Origin: Oxyura jamaicensis
Taxonomy: Eukaryota; Chordata; Aves; Anseriformes; Anatidae
Direction: 5' to 3'
Assembly (NCBI RefSeq): GCF_011077185.1
Contig: NC_048894.1
Coordinates: 61,788,657-61,852,656, forward strand
DNA length: 64,000 nt
Shown: positions 12,426-25,528 of the stretch, one piece after another
How positions within the stretch are numbered: position 1 is the first letter of the stretch
How the letters are laid out: each line of letters opens with the position of its first letter
Notes under the pieces: model-generated
Told to the model about the DNA's origin: nothing
Databases searched by the model: none
The model's input: the letters and a program-made list of their open reading frames with translations, nothing else
Translations under genes and position numbers: made by a program

Positions 12426-15400
12426 TCTCATTTATTTGATGGTAGTGTATGTTATTGTTTTAACTATTTTCATTTAGTGGGTGGTAACCTACTCACTTAG
12501 CAGAACACATGGGAAAACTCTGAAATAAACTTTAAAAAGTACATTCAGAGTTGGAATTCACTTCTTCAGGTAGGACTTCCTTCAGTGTTTGGGTAAAAAG
12601 GAAGATACAGGTGATATTTGTAGCTCATGGTAATACAAATACTGAGTTAAATTCTGGGAGAATAAAGAAATACAAATTTACGGTACTATAAAAAGCCTCT
12701 TTTTTTCCCCTACAACTTTGGCACAATTATGGGAATGCTATTGTTTTGTCTTCATGACAAGTACAGAGATAAAGGTGTAAAGAAATTACTAAAACTACAT
12801 TAATTCATGTTAATTCCTGCTGAGCACTGAGTAGGAAATATGTGACATGTAGTATTAATAGCTCTACCAAACCTTTTGCAAAGGCTGACTTTAGCAGCTG
12901 CCACAAAATGTGAAATATATTTCCCCTACTAGTTATTTTTGTTTGAATTCTTCAAATGAGAAGAAGCCAAGGATCATGGAGAAGAGGAAAAATTCAAAGA
13001 ATTTGAACTTAATTTAATTACAGTTGTAATTGTACATTACAATTGCATTTAATGTAACTCAAATACAAATAATATAATGATACTTTATTGCTACAACATA
13101 AGCTGCTACAGAGAGGGGTTTGTCGTGTAATCAGTGCTTAACAAATTCTGCCATTTAGCTGGTGCACAAAATATGCCACAAGTGTTAGAGAGTTCACAGG
13201 ATAAAATGGTCTGCTGTAAGTACCATTTCGTATTTGAGAAAGTGCAGATGCTGCTGCAAGACATATTATATTTCCATAATCAGTGATAGATAACAAGAAT
13301 TGTTTAACAATCCATATCCTTACGTGTGCACTTAAGCTGTGGGCAGATCGATAAAAAAGCATTAAGCCTGGTGCCAGCTGAAGATACTATACCTACAGGC
13401 TATTTGACTACATAACGGAAACTAAATCTGGATTTCAGTACCTCCATTTAGACAAATCATTATCTAGACAATGTCTTTTCCAATTCCTCTTTTAGTTCTG
13501 GATCATTTGGAATGGGAAAACCTATACTCAGTCAACGGAGTTTCCTGTTTAGTATTTTTAACTTTTTTTTTCTATTTACAAAGGAAGTATAGCTAGTGTG
13601 TAAATGTAAATGCTTTAGAGCTCCATAGTAACAATAATTTAATCTTTTTTTGTTGTTGTTGTTTTATTTTAGATTACTACCAACTGGGATTTTTCTGTTA
13701 AATGATGGTTGGTATACATAAAATATTGTGTCAGTGCATGGGAGTATTCTCAAGTAATTGGCAAGATAACACTGTATTGGCATTTCTGGGATGATTTCAT
13801 TAACAGAGCTTAGAAGTTTGCCATGCTCTGCCCTGCTATAACTGTTCACTAAAGAAGGGTGGGGCACAACTGGGACATTTCAGGTGCTGGTATTCTTCTT
13901 TGTTAGTTCTCTTTATGCTTTACATTAACGGTGACATAAGAACACAGCAGAAGAGAAGACAGAAAGGAAATAATGTCTTCTCACCGTTTACACCCATGTG
14001 AGTATCTTCTGTTGCAGAACAGGATCAACACTTCCAGGATCCCATATGTGCTTTTCTGAAACTGGGTTTAAAGGGAAGTCCACCGGTAGCAAGGAAACAT
14101 TTCAGTTGAGTCATGCATTATTTTAGTTCTGCTTTGATGCATGTGCTTCATAAGCATATGTTGAAATAACTGCTTAGGTAAAATAAGCTTTCTCAAGGCT
14201 TTCTAATCCTGTAACTTATTCTCATGGACTTGTAGAGTGTTGAGGGATCTGTTGCATTTTAGATGCTGGTCTGCTTGCATAAATATTACAGAAGGAGGAA
14301 AGAATGCATTGCCCTGTAGGGAGCTGTTTGTTGAATATGAAATCATGAACTAAATTTTCAGAGTTTCAGATCAGGCCAGAACCTTTGAAACATGAGCACT
14401 GGATTGTTAATGTAAACTTTTTCAGTCTCAACATAAGCTGCTACTGCTCTACTTTACTTAAGATTGTAGACATGACCAAATTAAAGCAAAGCAACAGAGA
14501 ACACTTTTTTGACAGTGATATGTATTCTTGGCCGTCAGTCACTCAGTGTGAGAAGTTAATAAGCTTAGTTATATATGGAAGTTAAAAAATAAAATAATAA
14601 TAAAAAAGCCAAGAAAATTTCCAGTGTGCTTGTTTCAGTCATTTTGAGTAGGCAGAAGAATTGGAATACAACAGACCTGTAGTAAACTTTGTTATATTTT
14701 TTGAATGCAAAGAAATTAAGCAGCATGATGTTTAGATTTTTTTTTAATTATTTTTTTTATTTTTATTTTTTTGAAGTTGTCTCCCATCAAACTATTCCTT
14801 GCAATGAAAGAACTCAGGTCTTACTGAAATCATGATGAATTTTGGTGCTGTCTCTGAGAGTAAAAGTTGATCTTGAGTGAGACAAAAATAAACTATCAGC
14901 CAAAAACATGTCACTGAATTTTCAAATGAAATTTTGGTTTGAAATTCTAGTTACCAACTGGATTGTTTATGGCTTTCATAAACAAGGTTAGCTTGCTGCT
15001 GTAAAGACGCTGTAATGATAAAACTATCACTTGTGTTACTGAATTCTCCTTGGAAAAAATGCTGAAGATTAATATAATTTATAAATGAAAATGGTTGCAG
15101 TACCTAGGAATAAAATAAATGTTCAGCATCACAAATAAGGAAAGGTTTATATTTCTGTATTACACATCAGAAAATAATAGCATATTTGAGATGAATTGAA
15201 GATCAGATATGTTGTTAATCAAATATAGAAAGACTTGTCTTCAGAAGTGCTGTAGGGTATAAATGCTAAATTCAATCTATGATAGTGACAACATTAGTTT
15301 TTAAGTGGTGGGTTCTTATACATTAATCTCATAAATTATTTGCATTGCAATCATATAAGGAATATTGAAACTGAGATCTAGTGATGTGGCTGTTATTCCA

Positions 15401-16035
15401 TGTACATAAACTGATGTGTCATGAAGCATGTGTATATTAAGTGATAAGATTATTGACAAGAATGTAGTTGTGACTACACTCAGAGAAGGTACAATGCAAC
15501 GGTACACAACAAGCCTGTGAATAAAACTGTGTTGTCTCAGATAAATGAGGAAAAAATCCCAACACTTTTTGACACTTTCATTACTTCCCAACATTACTTC
15601 ATTTTAAAGTTATGAAATGCTCTTAAAGACCCTTTGGTAAGGCCCACCCTTTCCTGGCAGTCTGCCCAAGAACTTTTTCTGGCTACCATATTTACCAGAA
15701 GACATTTCTTTCATGAAGTCCTGCATCACCAGCTTTCTCACCAGCACAAAAGCAAAGTATGTGAAATCTGTGTCTCTTTACATATGCCATATAACATACA
15801 GTTGGTTGTAGTTATTGCAGAAGCATTCAAGTCACACACTTATATGGAATGGAGTGTGCCCTCCTCACTATACACATCGTAAGCTTATGTTGTATTACTG
15901 CAGTTATTTTTGAACTTGTGGTATGTTTCAGAACAGAGGTCTTGTTAAAGGAAGTCTTAGATGAAGCCTGAATCTTCTTGAAGGTAAGGAGCTTGATCTT
16001 AATAGGAAAGGCAGGGGACGGAAGTCAGAACACTA
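12426..16035. other. AT-rich noncoding DNA, no gene recognised
   Basis: Open frames at 13138-13362 and 15316-15594 (minus) and 15634-15882 (plus) have no recognisable domains. T-rich runs occur at 13563-13570, 13645-13662 and 14737-14772. Splice-like signals near 15,930 and 15,984 bracket a segment with stops in all frames, so I do not call an exon. Confidence 0.5.
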
Positions 16036-16250
16036 GGAATTCATGTTAGTTATAAGATGGTAAAATATTTTTTGTTATGTCAAATAGTGGAACAGGTTGT
16101 TCAGACCTGTCAGGTTCCTGAATCTTCATTTTGGAGATAAAGTAAATTTGGTAAGTCTCTGAGCAGCCTGGTCTAGTTGGACCTACTGTGATCAGAGATT
16201 TGGACTAAGTGGCCTCCAGAGGTCCCTTGCAACAAATTATTTGTGCATTT
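16036..16250 (+). mobile_element. Old CR1 LINE 3'-end fragment
   Basis: GTGGAACAGGTTGTTCAGA corresponds to the CR1 H-W-N-R-L-P-R region. It is followed by GAGCAGCCTGGTCTAGTTGG, GATTTGGACTAAGTGGCCTC and CCAGAGGTCCCTTGCAA, which is the standard CR1 3' UTR order (…TTGGACTaGATGACCTCcAGAGGTCCCTTcCAAC). The terminal ATTCTGTG repeats are gone or eroded. The copy is 5'-truncated, as CR1 copies usually are, and older than those at 37-50 kb. Confidence 0.8.
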
Positions 16251-19200
16251 TACTGTTGTGTTAATTTTGAACTAGGTGAGTTCCCAGATCTGACACATCA
16301 CACAGATTCAAGTATACCTTTTTGCCTGCATAGGGAAGGGTAATGGGGACCAAAAAATGGAATGGTAAACTGAGCTTCCTGTTTTACTGAAGACTCAGAT
16401 GACTCTAAACTTGTTTCTTCTGTCCTTTCTTTCTTGAGTGCTGTGATTGTGCAATGTAATCTGTAAAATTCGGTTACTTCAATTCACTCTTCTCTCCAGT
16501 TTCAGGTTTTGTCTAATATTTTTATTCACAGTTTGAATAGCATATCTGAATCTTTAATCTTCAGATTGCTTTCTTATGGCTACCTTGAAGGCAAGGTACA
16601 GATTTCTAAATTGTTTCATTTAATTTATGCATTACAAGATTTATGTTTGTTTTGCTATAGACTTAGCATGTACTGATGTTGTACAAATAAAACATTTTTT
16701 TTTTTTTTTTTTGAGAGGAAAGGGATTGGGGTTACACTTATCATATAGCTGTCACTTTGTACTTTGTGACAGAATTCAGGGTATCCTGTCACAGTACAAA
16801 AATTATTTTAAAAATCTCTTGTCCCTGTCAGGCTAAAAGATGATCCTTAAAACCTGGAGAGTTGATTTAGAGAACTAAATAAGCGTTAAAATAACTGATT
16901 GAGAACATCTCTATATTCCACTTGCTCTGTCACTCTGTTTATCATGTTGAACAGTAGCACAAATGTCAACCTTTGTAGACGATGAAAGATACATCCTGTG
17001 CTTTCACATATAAAAATCCACTTTCTTTCAGACACAGCCTTTTGTTATAAAAACAGACTTTGCTTTTACTGAAAAAGAGGAGGTTGGATTTGAACATAGT
17101 TTTTCCTAAATATTTATTATAGTGAATGTACTTCATCTGATGACGTTAACCAAGTGAAGTCTTTCCGTCCTCTCTGAAAAGTTCGGTGCCGAGGTTCTTC
17201 TGAGTTATTTGAGACTTTTAGGAGTACGGTTTCTCATATCTTTAAATACCATGTGTTTGTTCAAAAGGAACTTAACAGTTTTGTAAAGTGAGTTCTCTTT
17301 GGGGTGCTTCACAAAGGGAGACAAAGGTGTCTTTTTGTTTCAGAAATATGAAACTTGTGTGATGGTGGTCATTGCCATTTTTATTTCCTATGTGTTCCAT
17401 TTTTATTTCCTTTGTATCAGTCTTAGACCTGCCAATTTATGATTGCTTCAGGCTGTTGCATAGCAGTGAAGTACTCAGATTGTGTCTCAATATGGTGATA
17501 CTAGGAATAAATTCATTCTAAAAATCAATCTCAGAGATTTTAACATTATAAAGGGTTGAACTAGCATAAGATAACACTGATTTGGTTAGTGGAGTATATG
17601 GTAAATAATATGTCATGGATATTTCTTATTCCAGTATTGGAGCAAAGATAGTTTGTTAACATTTGATTCATTCTTAGCTCATAGTACAATTAAACATCAT
17701 AGAGTTGATCAGTAAGTAAAAATGAAACTTCTGCTAGACTAAACAAATATAATGTAACTCAGGTCTTGCATGGCATTGACAAATCTGGTATTTTGGTACT
17801 ATAGATGAGAAAGTAGAAATTTACAAAACCAATGTGCTGTCTTTGATATATCCAAAAGAAATATAAGCATTTACATAAAAGTTTGCATTTCAAGTATGGA
17901 AGGAAACCTTTTCATTATACAATGGAAAATTCTATTTTTCTCTTCTTAATGCTTTGATCACTTATGCAGTCTAGGAAATCAAAGTATCCATATGCTGTTT
18001 AGCTTGGCCAAAGAGATGTTTACTGGGTTAATTTCAAATAGTATTGAAGGAGGATGCTTGTATCCATGTTTATTTCATCATTGAGTTGCTTATTTCCAAG
18101 TAATATTGGAGATGCAGAAAAAGAGGCTATCTCAGTACTCTCTTAAAAATGCATTTGATTACTTGTATATAATTTTTGTAGTCAGCATTTTTGTATTTTA
18201 TGGTCAGATGTCTCTCCAAATGTAAATTTAGTAAGTTTGTTTGCCAAATACTTTTGGGAACCAAAATCGTTAGAACTAGAGTTTTTAAGTGTCTTGCAAT
18301 ATCACTGCTGTGTTCTTAATGAAATACTTACCAGATAACAGGATAATTTCAGGTTTATCTATTAGTATTCTAAACCTGTTTTGTCCAGTATTCCCTGTAG
18401 CTTCTATTTGGAGGGAGTTGGGGGAAGGACAGAAAAGAAATTCACAATTCACAAGCTCCATGTCTGTGTTACGATAAGGTAATTAAAGGCCATTCATAAA
18501 TGCAGTAATTTGCAGTAATTTTCAGACACTGTTCAAAACTCTTGCTGTCCTGGTAGTCAGAAGCTTTCTAATTTCAAGTCAAAATTAATTTATGATAATT
18601 TCCTTCTTGTTTCAAGTGTGACTTTTATTTCACCAGACACTAAGGATTTCTGTCCAATTGTATTATTGGTAAAGATCAGTCCGTTCCGTTTTCAGTCCTC
18701 TTAGCTAGGCAAGACTGATCCTGTGCTCTGCATGTCTATAAGGTAATTTATTCCTATATGATCTTAGTAAATTTCAATTGATTTTTTTTTTTGTAGATTT
18801 ATTTAATCTTTCCTGAAAATGGTAACGAGTTGAGCACAGATGTTTTACCAGTGCCTTGTTCAGTATCATTACTACTTTCTTGATCTTTCTTTGGAACATT
18901 CTCTCTCAGGTGGATCTCAGCACTGCATTCATCTTTTTCAGGGTTATCACACTGGAGCCTCTTTTTCTTTCTCTTACCATCCTATGATTACTTCGGTGGC
19001 TATCATAGCTTCTTTCATTTCCATGGCATCACCATTTCTGATAATATCAATTCTTCTCATAATATTAATATGAGATTAAATGAGATAAAATTAATATTTA
19101 ATATTAATATCATAATATTAAAACAACTGCAGTTGGTGTTGAGATCTGATCCTGCTGGTCTGTAATGATTTTGAAGGTTTGTCTGTTAAACTACTTTACA

Positions 19201-19789
19201 ATCATTTTCCAAATTGACCAATTCTGCGAACTACTCTTTCAGTATTCCATCACATTACTGCTGTGAAGTATTACTCTGCCACTTTAATTGTTCCTTTCTG
19301 AGTAACTTATATCCTTCAGCACCCACATTTGAGTCTCAATTATTATTCCATTGTCTTCTGTTATCCACAGTATGTATGATATCTCTTAGCAGGAGTTTTT
19401 GTTTCTGTATTCTTGCCCAAATCCATGTATTGATATACATCTCAAATACTTTTTCTTTGATTTCACTCAGTGAAATCCTAATCTGGATTAGGAATAACCA
19501 ACTGTTTTTGTATGATTACTGTTCAATCAAGGCTGTCACAAACATCCAAAAGACTCTGTGTAGTGAGGCCACATGCAGGAAACTGTTAATCTATAATTTC
19601 ATACTCATAGCTGGGGCAAAAATCTCATTCTCACTAACCTGCATCTTCCTCTCATCATTATAAATGTGTAAACAGTGCTTTTCTTAGGTCAATAAGTCTG
19701 TGTGTTTACTTGAAAGGACATAGTTGTCTGTTGCTCTGAACCTGTCTGAGAAACCTTGAAGGTCTTGTAGTATGGTTGTATCACAGAAT
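16251..19789. other. AT-rich noncoding DNA, no gene recognised
   Basis: The longest unexplained open frame of the window lies here: 19,214-19,663, plus strand, 149 codons. It is rich in Ile, Leu, Ser and Phe, with no signal, domain or splice support that I can see. An AT-only patch with nested inverted TAATATTAAT units lies at about 19,050-19,125. A poly-T run occurs at 16,695-16,712. Confidence 0.5.
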
Positions 19790-20525
19790 GCTTGGAAACA
19801 CTCCCAAGTTACAAAACTGCAAACAAACCATAAAGCCACAAAGCTGCCCAACTGGAAAGGACCTGAGGGTATTCATTGATAGCCAGCTGAATATGAGCCA
19901 GACTAAGAATGCCAGCAGTTTCCTGTCTTGTATCAGAAACAGTGTGGCCAGCAGGATCAGAGAGGTGATTGTCCCCCTGTACTCGGCTCTGGTGAGGCTG
20001 CACCTTGAGTACTGTGTTCAGTTCTGGGCCCCTCACTACAGGAAGGACATCGAAGAAGCCCTGGAGTGTTTCCAGGGAAGGCAATGAAGCTGGTGAAGGG
20101 TCTAGAGAAAAAGTCTTATGAGGAGCGTTTGAGGGAGCTGGGGTTATTTAGCCTAGAGAAAAAGAGGCTTGAGGAGACCTCATTGCTCTCTATAAATATC
20201 TCAAAGGAGGTTGTAGTCGGGTGGGGATAGGTTTCCTCTCCCAAGCACCAAGTGATAGGACAAGAGGAAATGGCCTCCAGTTGTGCCAGGGGAGGTTAAT
20301 GTTGGATGTTAGGAAAAAATTGTTCACTGAAAAGGTTGTGAAGCATTGGAAAAGGCTTCCTGGGGAAGTGGTTGAGTCACCACCCCTGGAAGAGTTCAAA
20401 AGATATGTAGATGTGGTGCTTAGGGTCATGGTTTAGTGGTAGACTTGGCAGCGCTAGGTTAATGGTTGGACTTGATGACCATAGAAGTCTTTCCCAACCT
20501 AAATGGTTCTATGATTTTGTGATTT
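19790..20525 (+). mobile_element. CR1 LINE, 5'-truncated copy (RT C-terminus and 3' UTR)
   Basis: The first frame carries K-D-L-R-V-F-I-D-S-Q-L-N-M-S-Q, then C-I-R-N-S-V-A-S-R, then V-I-V-P-L-Y-S-A-L-V-R and H-L-E-Y-C-V-Q-F-W-A-P-H. These are hallmark C-terminal segments of CR1 ORF2. A frame change near 20,075 moves the rest (Y-E-E-R-L-R-E-L-G-L-F-S-L-E-K) to another frame, so the coding part is broken. The 3' UTR follows (GGTTGGACTTGATGACC) and ends in decayed octamers (GGTTCTATGATTTTGTGATT). It is more diverged than the copies at 37.7 and 48.7 kb. The 5' end is approximate, since the first 40 bp are poorly matched. Confidence 0.92.
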
Positions 20526-23500
20526 ACTCTCTTCAACTTCTACCTGTGGGGAATGAGGACATGCTCTTCCCTCACTAATAAGACCAAATTTTGTTTGTGT
20601 TTATACTTATGAATGCAAATATATAATGTCTATGTATGCATCTGCATGCATCTTCACCTTAGGGAATGTTTCATATGTGTATTTCAGGAAATACAAAAGT
20701 GTTTCAACTGTTAATAGGATAAAACTGTGCGAACATTGACTTTCAGGAGTTCTCTTGGGATGTAGAAACAAGAATTGACAGTAGAAATTAATCAAAATAC
20801 ACTTTAAGAAAAAAGAAAATAAGGCAAGTGCTTATCAAAGGGAACATTACCTATTATTTTTTTTTTTTTTTTGAGGTAAGTTAGTTTAAAAACAAAAAGT
20901 CTAAATGCCTACCAACTACTTTACCAGTGTGCATTACTGAAGCAATACAATAAATAAAAGCTCTTCAGAGCTAGAAAAATGTCTTATGTGTGTGGAATAA
21001 GTATTTTGTTCTCAATATATACCTACTTGTATGTACATATATTATGTATTTATATGCACAAAATGAAATTATATATGTATTAAAACAAACAAACAAAAAA
21101 AGTAAAAACAAAGCCCTTGCGTATTCCTCCTCTTGCTCCAAAAAAAGGTAGTAAGAAATACTGTTTATTACTGAATGAAGAATGTTGTACCCTGAAAATA
21201 TGTTGAGGACAGTATATTATGTAACTCTTGCTACTACAGTATTTAAGCATTTTGAAAAAACAATTAGAACTGTATTTTTGTGCTGAATGGAAGCTGCAGT
21301 GAGCAGCACACTAAATAGGGGGAAAAGGACATGAGCACAAGTCAGAAACAAAATACCAGGTGTTATGTCAGGCAGCATACTCCTGAAAAATATAAGGATT
21401 TTTATTTTTATGATGTTTGTCAGGAGTGAGTCTTCCCCTTGAATAGTTCTTGTTACAAGCTGATTTTTTATATAAAGGCAGACAGAAGTTCTCCAAGCAC
21501 TACACTACTCAGTAATAATTACCTCTTCCAGCACACACTGGAACATAGAGCATATTTTTCAGCTGGTCCATGCTCATCAGATGAATAGGTAGTAGGAAGG
21601 AACCGTAGATTTGTGTGATTGAAGTACAACTGCTACCATTCATCCTTTGTTCATATTAAGTAACAGATGACTTCTGGTAGATGTTGATTGGCCTTATGTA
21701 GTTTATATAGTTTAGTGTTATTGCATTCTCAGTCCTGCGTAAGAAAAGGTACTACTAATATTGATTTTGAATGTGTTCCTGGATGAATGTCCAGTAATGT
21801 TTCTTTAATGAAAAAGGCTGTTAGATCTGTTTTTAAATATTTTTAAATATTCAAAATATTTGAACATGCTATGAGCTCAAGTAGAAGCCACACATGATAG
21901 TTGTAAATTATTAATGTAGTATTTCTGCATTGTTCTCAATGCAAATAGTAGCAATTACAATGGCAATGCAACATATTAAAGGATAAACTATTGCATTTAT
22001 AATCTGGAAGTCTCATTAAGAAACATTTCAGTAACACAAGGGTAAAACAGAACATCAGACTGGTATCTTTCTTTGTACTCCCATTGAAAATATATTTTTG
22101 TGACCTACAATGATCTTGGGTGCATCCTCTGTAATGTTAATTTTTCATTAAATTATTATTTTACTGGAATGTAATACAGAAATGTTTCATCATTTTGTTG
22201 ATTCTGGTTAAGTCAAATCAGGTACAAAGAACAACAGAGTTTTGTGATTAAGCAATTGTAGCCATGCTATTGGACTTGAATGCTATCTTCTGAAATATGT
22301 AGCTGATTAATTAGTGACTACATTTTACTAGAAAATGCTTGAACTAAAACTGGGATGTTCTGTGAAGTGTTGTTGTGTCTTCATTTTCAGTGAGAACCAT
22401 TTAAAAAAAAAATCCTCTCTTCTTTCGTGCTGCAGTGGAAACATGCTTGCATTTCACTATTCAAATGAAGGATTCTAACAGACCCAGTCTGTGAATGGGT
22501 GTTCCCTGAACCTCATCATACTCCCAAATATGTAGTGTTTTCTTCTATAGATTTAGTTTTACACTCCTTCTGAGAATAAGTAGTAGAATTGATAGAAGTA
22601 ATAGAACAACTGTTTTACAACTAACAATCTCTAATGCCTTGGACAAAGAAACACAACTGAATATGGTTTTGGGTATAGTTTTGGAGTCACTATGAAACAA
22701 CTTTGCTGTTTAGGTTATTTCCATTGTTACAGAGGAATTACATGGATGAAAACATTACATGTTACATGGATGAAAAAAACTTATTTACAGAACTTCTGTG
22801 ATTCCTGCTCACATTTTGAATCTCTTGCTGCCAAACACTGCTCAGGAAGCATTATTTTTCTTCTTTCTGTAGCTTCTTGTAAGAGAGTTAATTTCAGAGG
22901 AAAATGGAAACTTTATGAATAGTTTAGATTGTGACTGACTGGAAGAGAAAGAGGAAGCCCAAATGGTCTTTTCCTCAAAGTGCCTTTTCATCCTTTAGAT
23001 GTATACTACTTTTGTTTTCCTGTTTTTAAACTTTTAGAGCCATATTAAAATGTCCATAAACACGGTGATAGGAACCTGTAGGAAAACTGTCAGTACTTAA
23101 TTTTTTTTTCAGTGTGTATTATGTTTATATTTCCTTTGGGTGTGGGTGTCTTTTTCCAACTTAAGAACCAAATGTGTTACAAAAACAGATGTAGTGAAAA
23201 TAAACAAGAGAAGTCTCATTTCCTTTGGTGAACAAAGTTCACAATTAGCTTGAGTGTAATTTTATGCATGTTGTACCCTATCAAACAGTTCTGCTGACCA
23301 CAGCTGGTTTCTTGGATTTATCACAACTGATAAAAGATCTGTGATGTCAGAGAAGAATTTAGCTACACAGAAAAGAGGGAAAGAGTGGGTCAAATGTAAT
23401 AACATATTATACATGTTATTCCTGCCAACGATTAATGGGGAAATTCATTTTATGAAGCACTGTTTACAGACTGACATCTGGAGAACTTCTCAACTTGGAT

Positions 23501-25436
23501 CTTTTCCAGTCTGTAGATTTATGTGCTATTCCTGCCTCTTTTTTCCTTAAATATTTTACTTTTCTGCCTTGTACCATTCACCTAATTATCAATGAACATG
23601 AATGATTCTGCTGCTGTGACTTCTTTTAGGACTTTAGATAGATAAAAATTTTCTGTGTTTGCTAAAACAGACATTTGGTGGATACCTTCTGAAATGTATA
23701 CAAAGATATCTAAGAATTCAAAGAATTTTTTCTGACTTAAATTAAGAATTCTGTTAAACTCTAACCAGAGAAGGTAGAAGAGATACCCTCAGTAGAACCC
23801 CTGCAGTATGAAGTTAGAAAGAGCTTATAGTCTGAAGAAGAAAGAGTTTCTTTTCAGGCTACTGTTACATATCACTCTGAATTATAAAGTATTTTTGAAT
23901 TACAAAATCCTGGACTACTGTGGTGTAAATATTATATTTGCTGGAGCATATTTGTTCCTTATCCAATTTTCTCTTTAGCCTAGTGAAAGTTTACCACTTT
24001 CTTTAGTGAAAGTTTTGGTTCTTCCAGTGTGGCAATTGCCTGTTATGGTTCCCACTCGTCCTTTCCTGTGGGAAATCATAGCATGTTGTGAAGGGTGTCC
24101 ATTTTTATCATGAGGGTGGGTTACCTGTGTCAACGAGCAAGACAATGGAATTCACAGTCGGTTACACTGGAAGAAGCAGATACCACTTACAGTTTCTACA
24201 GGTTGATGTGGATGAGAGTCCAGACATTCTACCTCACCCTAGGTAAGGGAGCAATCGAAGCGGTGTAGTTCAGCAGATTCAGTTGTTTCTTCAGTTAGAA
24301 AGTAATGCTGGTATTGGAAGATAAAGACAGTGAAAGCAGTGGCACGGCTGTCTTGATCACGTAGACATCATTGCCTCGAAACACTAAAAACATAACTATT
24401 GTATTGCTTTCTTGTTTGGTCATTCATGTAAATAATTTTTGGAGTGAGAGTTCTGGGTAAAATCCAGATCCACTGAGAACACTGCTCCCAGGATATTGAC
24501 TAAATTTCCAAAACAACAGCATTTAAAAAACAATGTGTAACAGTTATTAGTATCCTTGCATAAATAAGAAATAATTGCTACTCGTAATACTGAAAATGAT
24601 GATAGTTCTGCTCTGTGTATTCTGTGTGGACTTTCTTTTTATGTGAAATAGTTTATCACTGGTAATGTTTCAGTCCTGACTATTCTCTGTCAAGAAATTA
24701 AAGTTATGGAAAAAATGAATTTTGCTTTTAACTTTAGTACGTTCTGATAGTATCTGTTGACATGATTTACTTGTAACAAATCTCTCACATCAAAATCAAG
24801 AGCAGGAAGTTTTGCTTCCTTTCAGCAAGTAGTGTGTTGTAACTAAGGGCAAACAGACCTTTTCCGACTCTTATCAGTTACTATCAGTGTTGATGACTAA
24901 TGAAATATTTTGGTACCAAAAGCCATAAATTCTCAAGGCTGTATACATTACAGAATTTCAGGCTTTAGAATAAACCTTGTGAAAAATTTTAGAGATTTCT
25001 TTAGAGATTTCTGTTTAATAGGGTAGATTTTATCTGAGGAATAAGAATGAAAATTACTTTTAAAGCAGTGGTTTCAATTTCATCAAATCTCAGTTTACAT
25101 TTTACTCATGATTTGCAAATGGGAGCAAAAGTTTTAGTTTGCTAATATTTATTTTCATTTAGGGTGTGGGTTTGTTTATATTTAATGCAATGTCAGACAT
25201 TGCTCCTACGTTGAGGTATTTTAATATGAAGACATTTTCCTCATTTCCCATTTTCTCCTTCAGTTTCAATAGCGGGAACCCTAAATATCTGAAGTTGTCA
25301 TGGGTCATATGAGTCTGCACATTGTTGACACATTCACTCCTAACATTCCTTTCTAACAGAAAAGATTTGCTTTCTCTAAACCAAACACAAACCCTTAATG
25401 TATGTTACACTTTCTGTCAGGGTGTATCTGGAATAT
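20526..25436. other. AT-rich noncoding DNA, no gene recognised
   Basis: There are no known domains. A poly-T run lies at 20,856-20,873. A local duplication of TTACATGGATGAAAA occurs at about 22,738-22,776. The patch 24,028-24,242 is somewhat GC-richer and is bracketed by splice-like signals (CTTCCAG and AG-GTAAGG), but each frame has a stop, so no exon is called. Confidence 0.5.
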
Positions 25437-25492
25437 AGTAATATATATATATTACACACATATATATATATATACACAACATATATATATTT

Positions 25493-25527
<35 letters not shown>

Positions 25528-25528
25528 G
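25437..25528. repeat. Compound microsatellite (AT)n-(CT)n-(AT)n
   Basis: About 90 bp of TA dinucleotides with ACAC interruptions, then a (TC) run at about 25,493-25,511, then TA again. Open frames on both strands here (runs of Tyr-Ile on either strand) are translations of the repeat. It is likely to be length-polymorphic. Confidence 0.95.

Noticed and set aside
15932..15983. Possible 52-bp mini-exon between TATGTTTCAG and GAAG-GTAAGG
   Set aside because: Every frame contains a stop codon.
19214..19663. 149-codon open frame on the plus strand, the longest outside CR1
   Set aside because: It is rich in Ile, Leu, Ser and Phe in pyrimidine- and AT-rich DNA, with no domain, no signal and no splice or promoter support. 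It is of a length expected by chance in a 64-kb window with such composition.
24028..24242. Possible exon between CTTCCAG and AG-GTAAGG in a GC-richer patch
   Set aside because: All three frames carry a stop between the acceptor and the donor. Two frames are open only in the last 120 bp, and no acceptor is visible for that shorter version.
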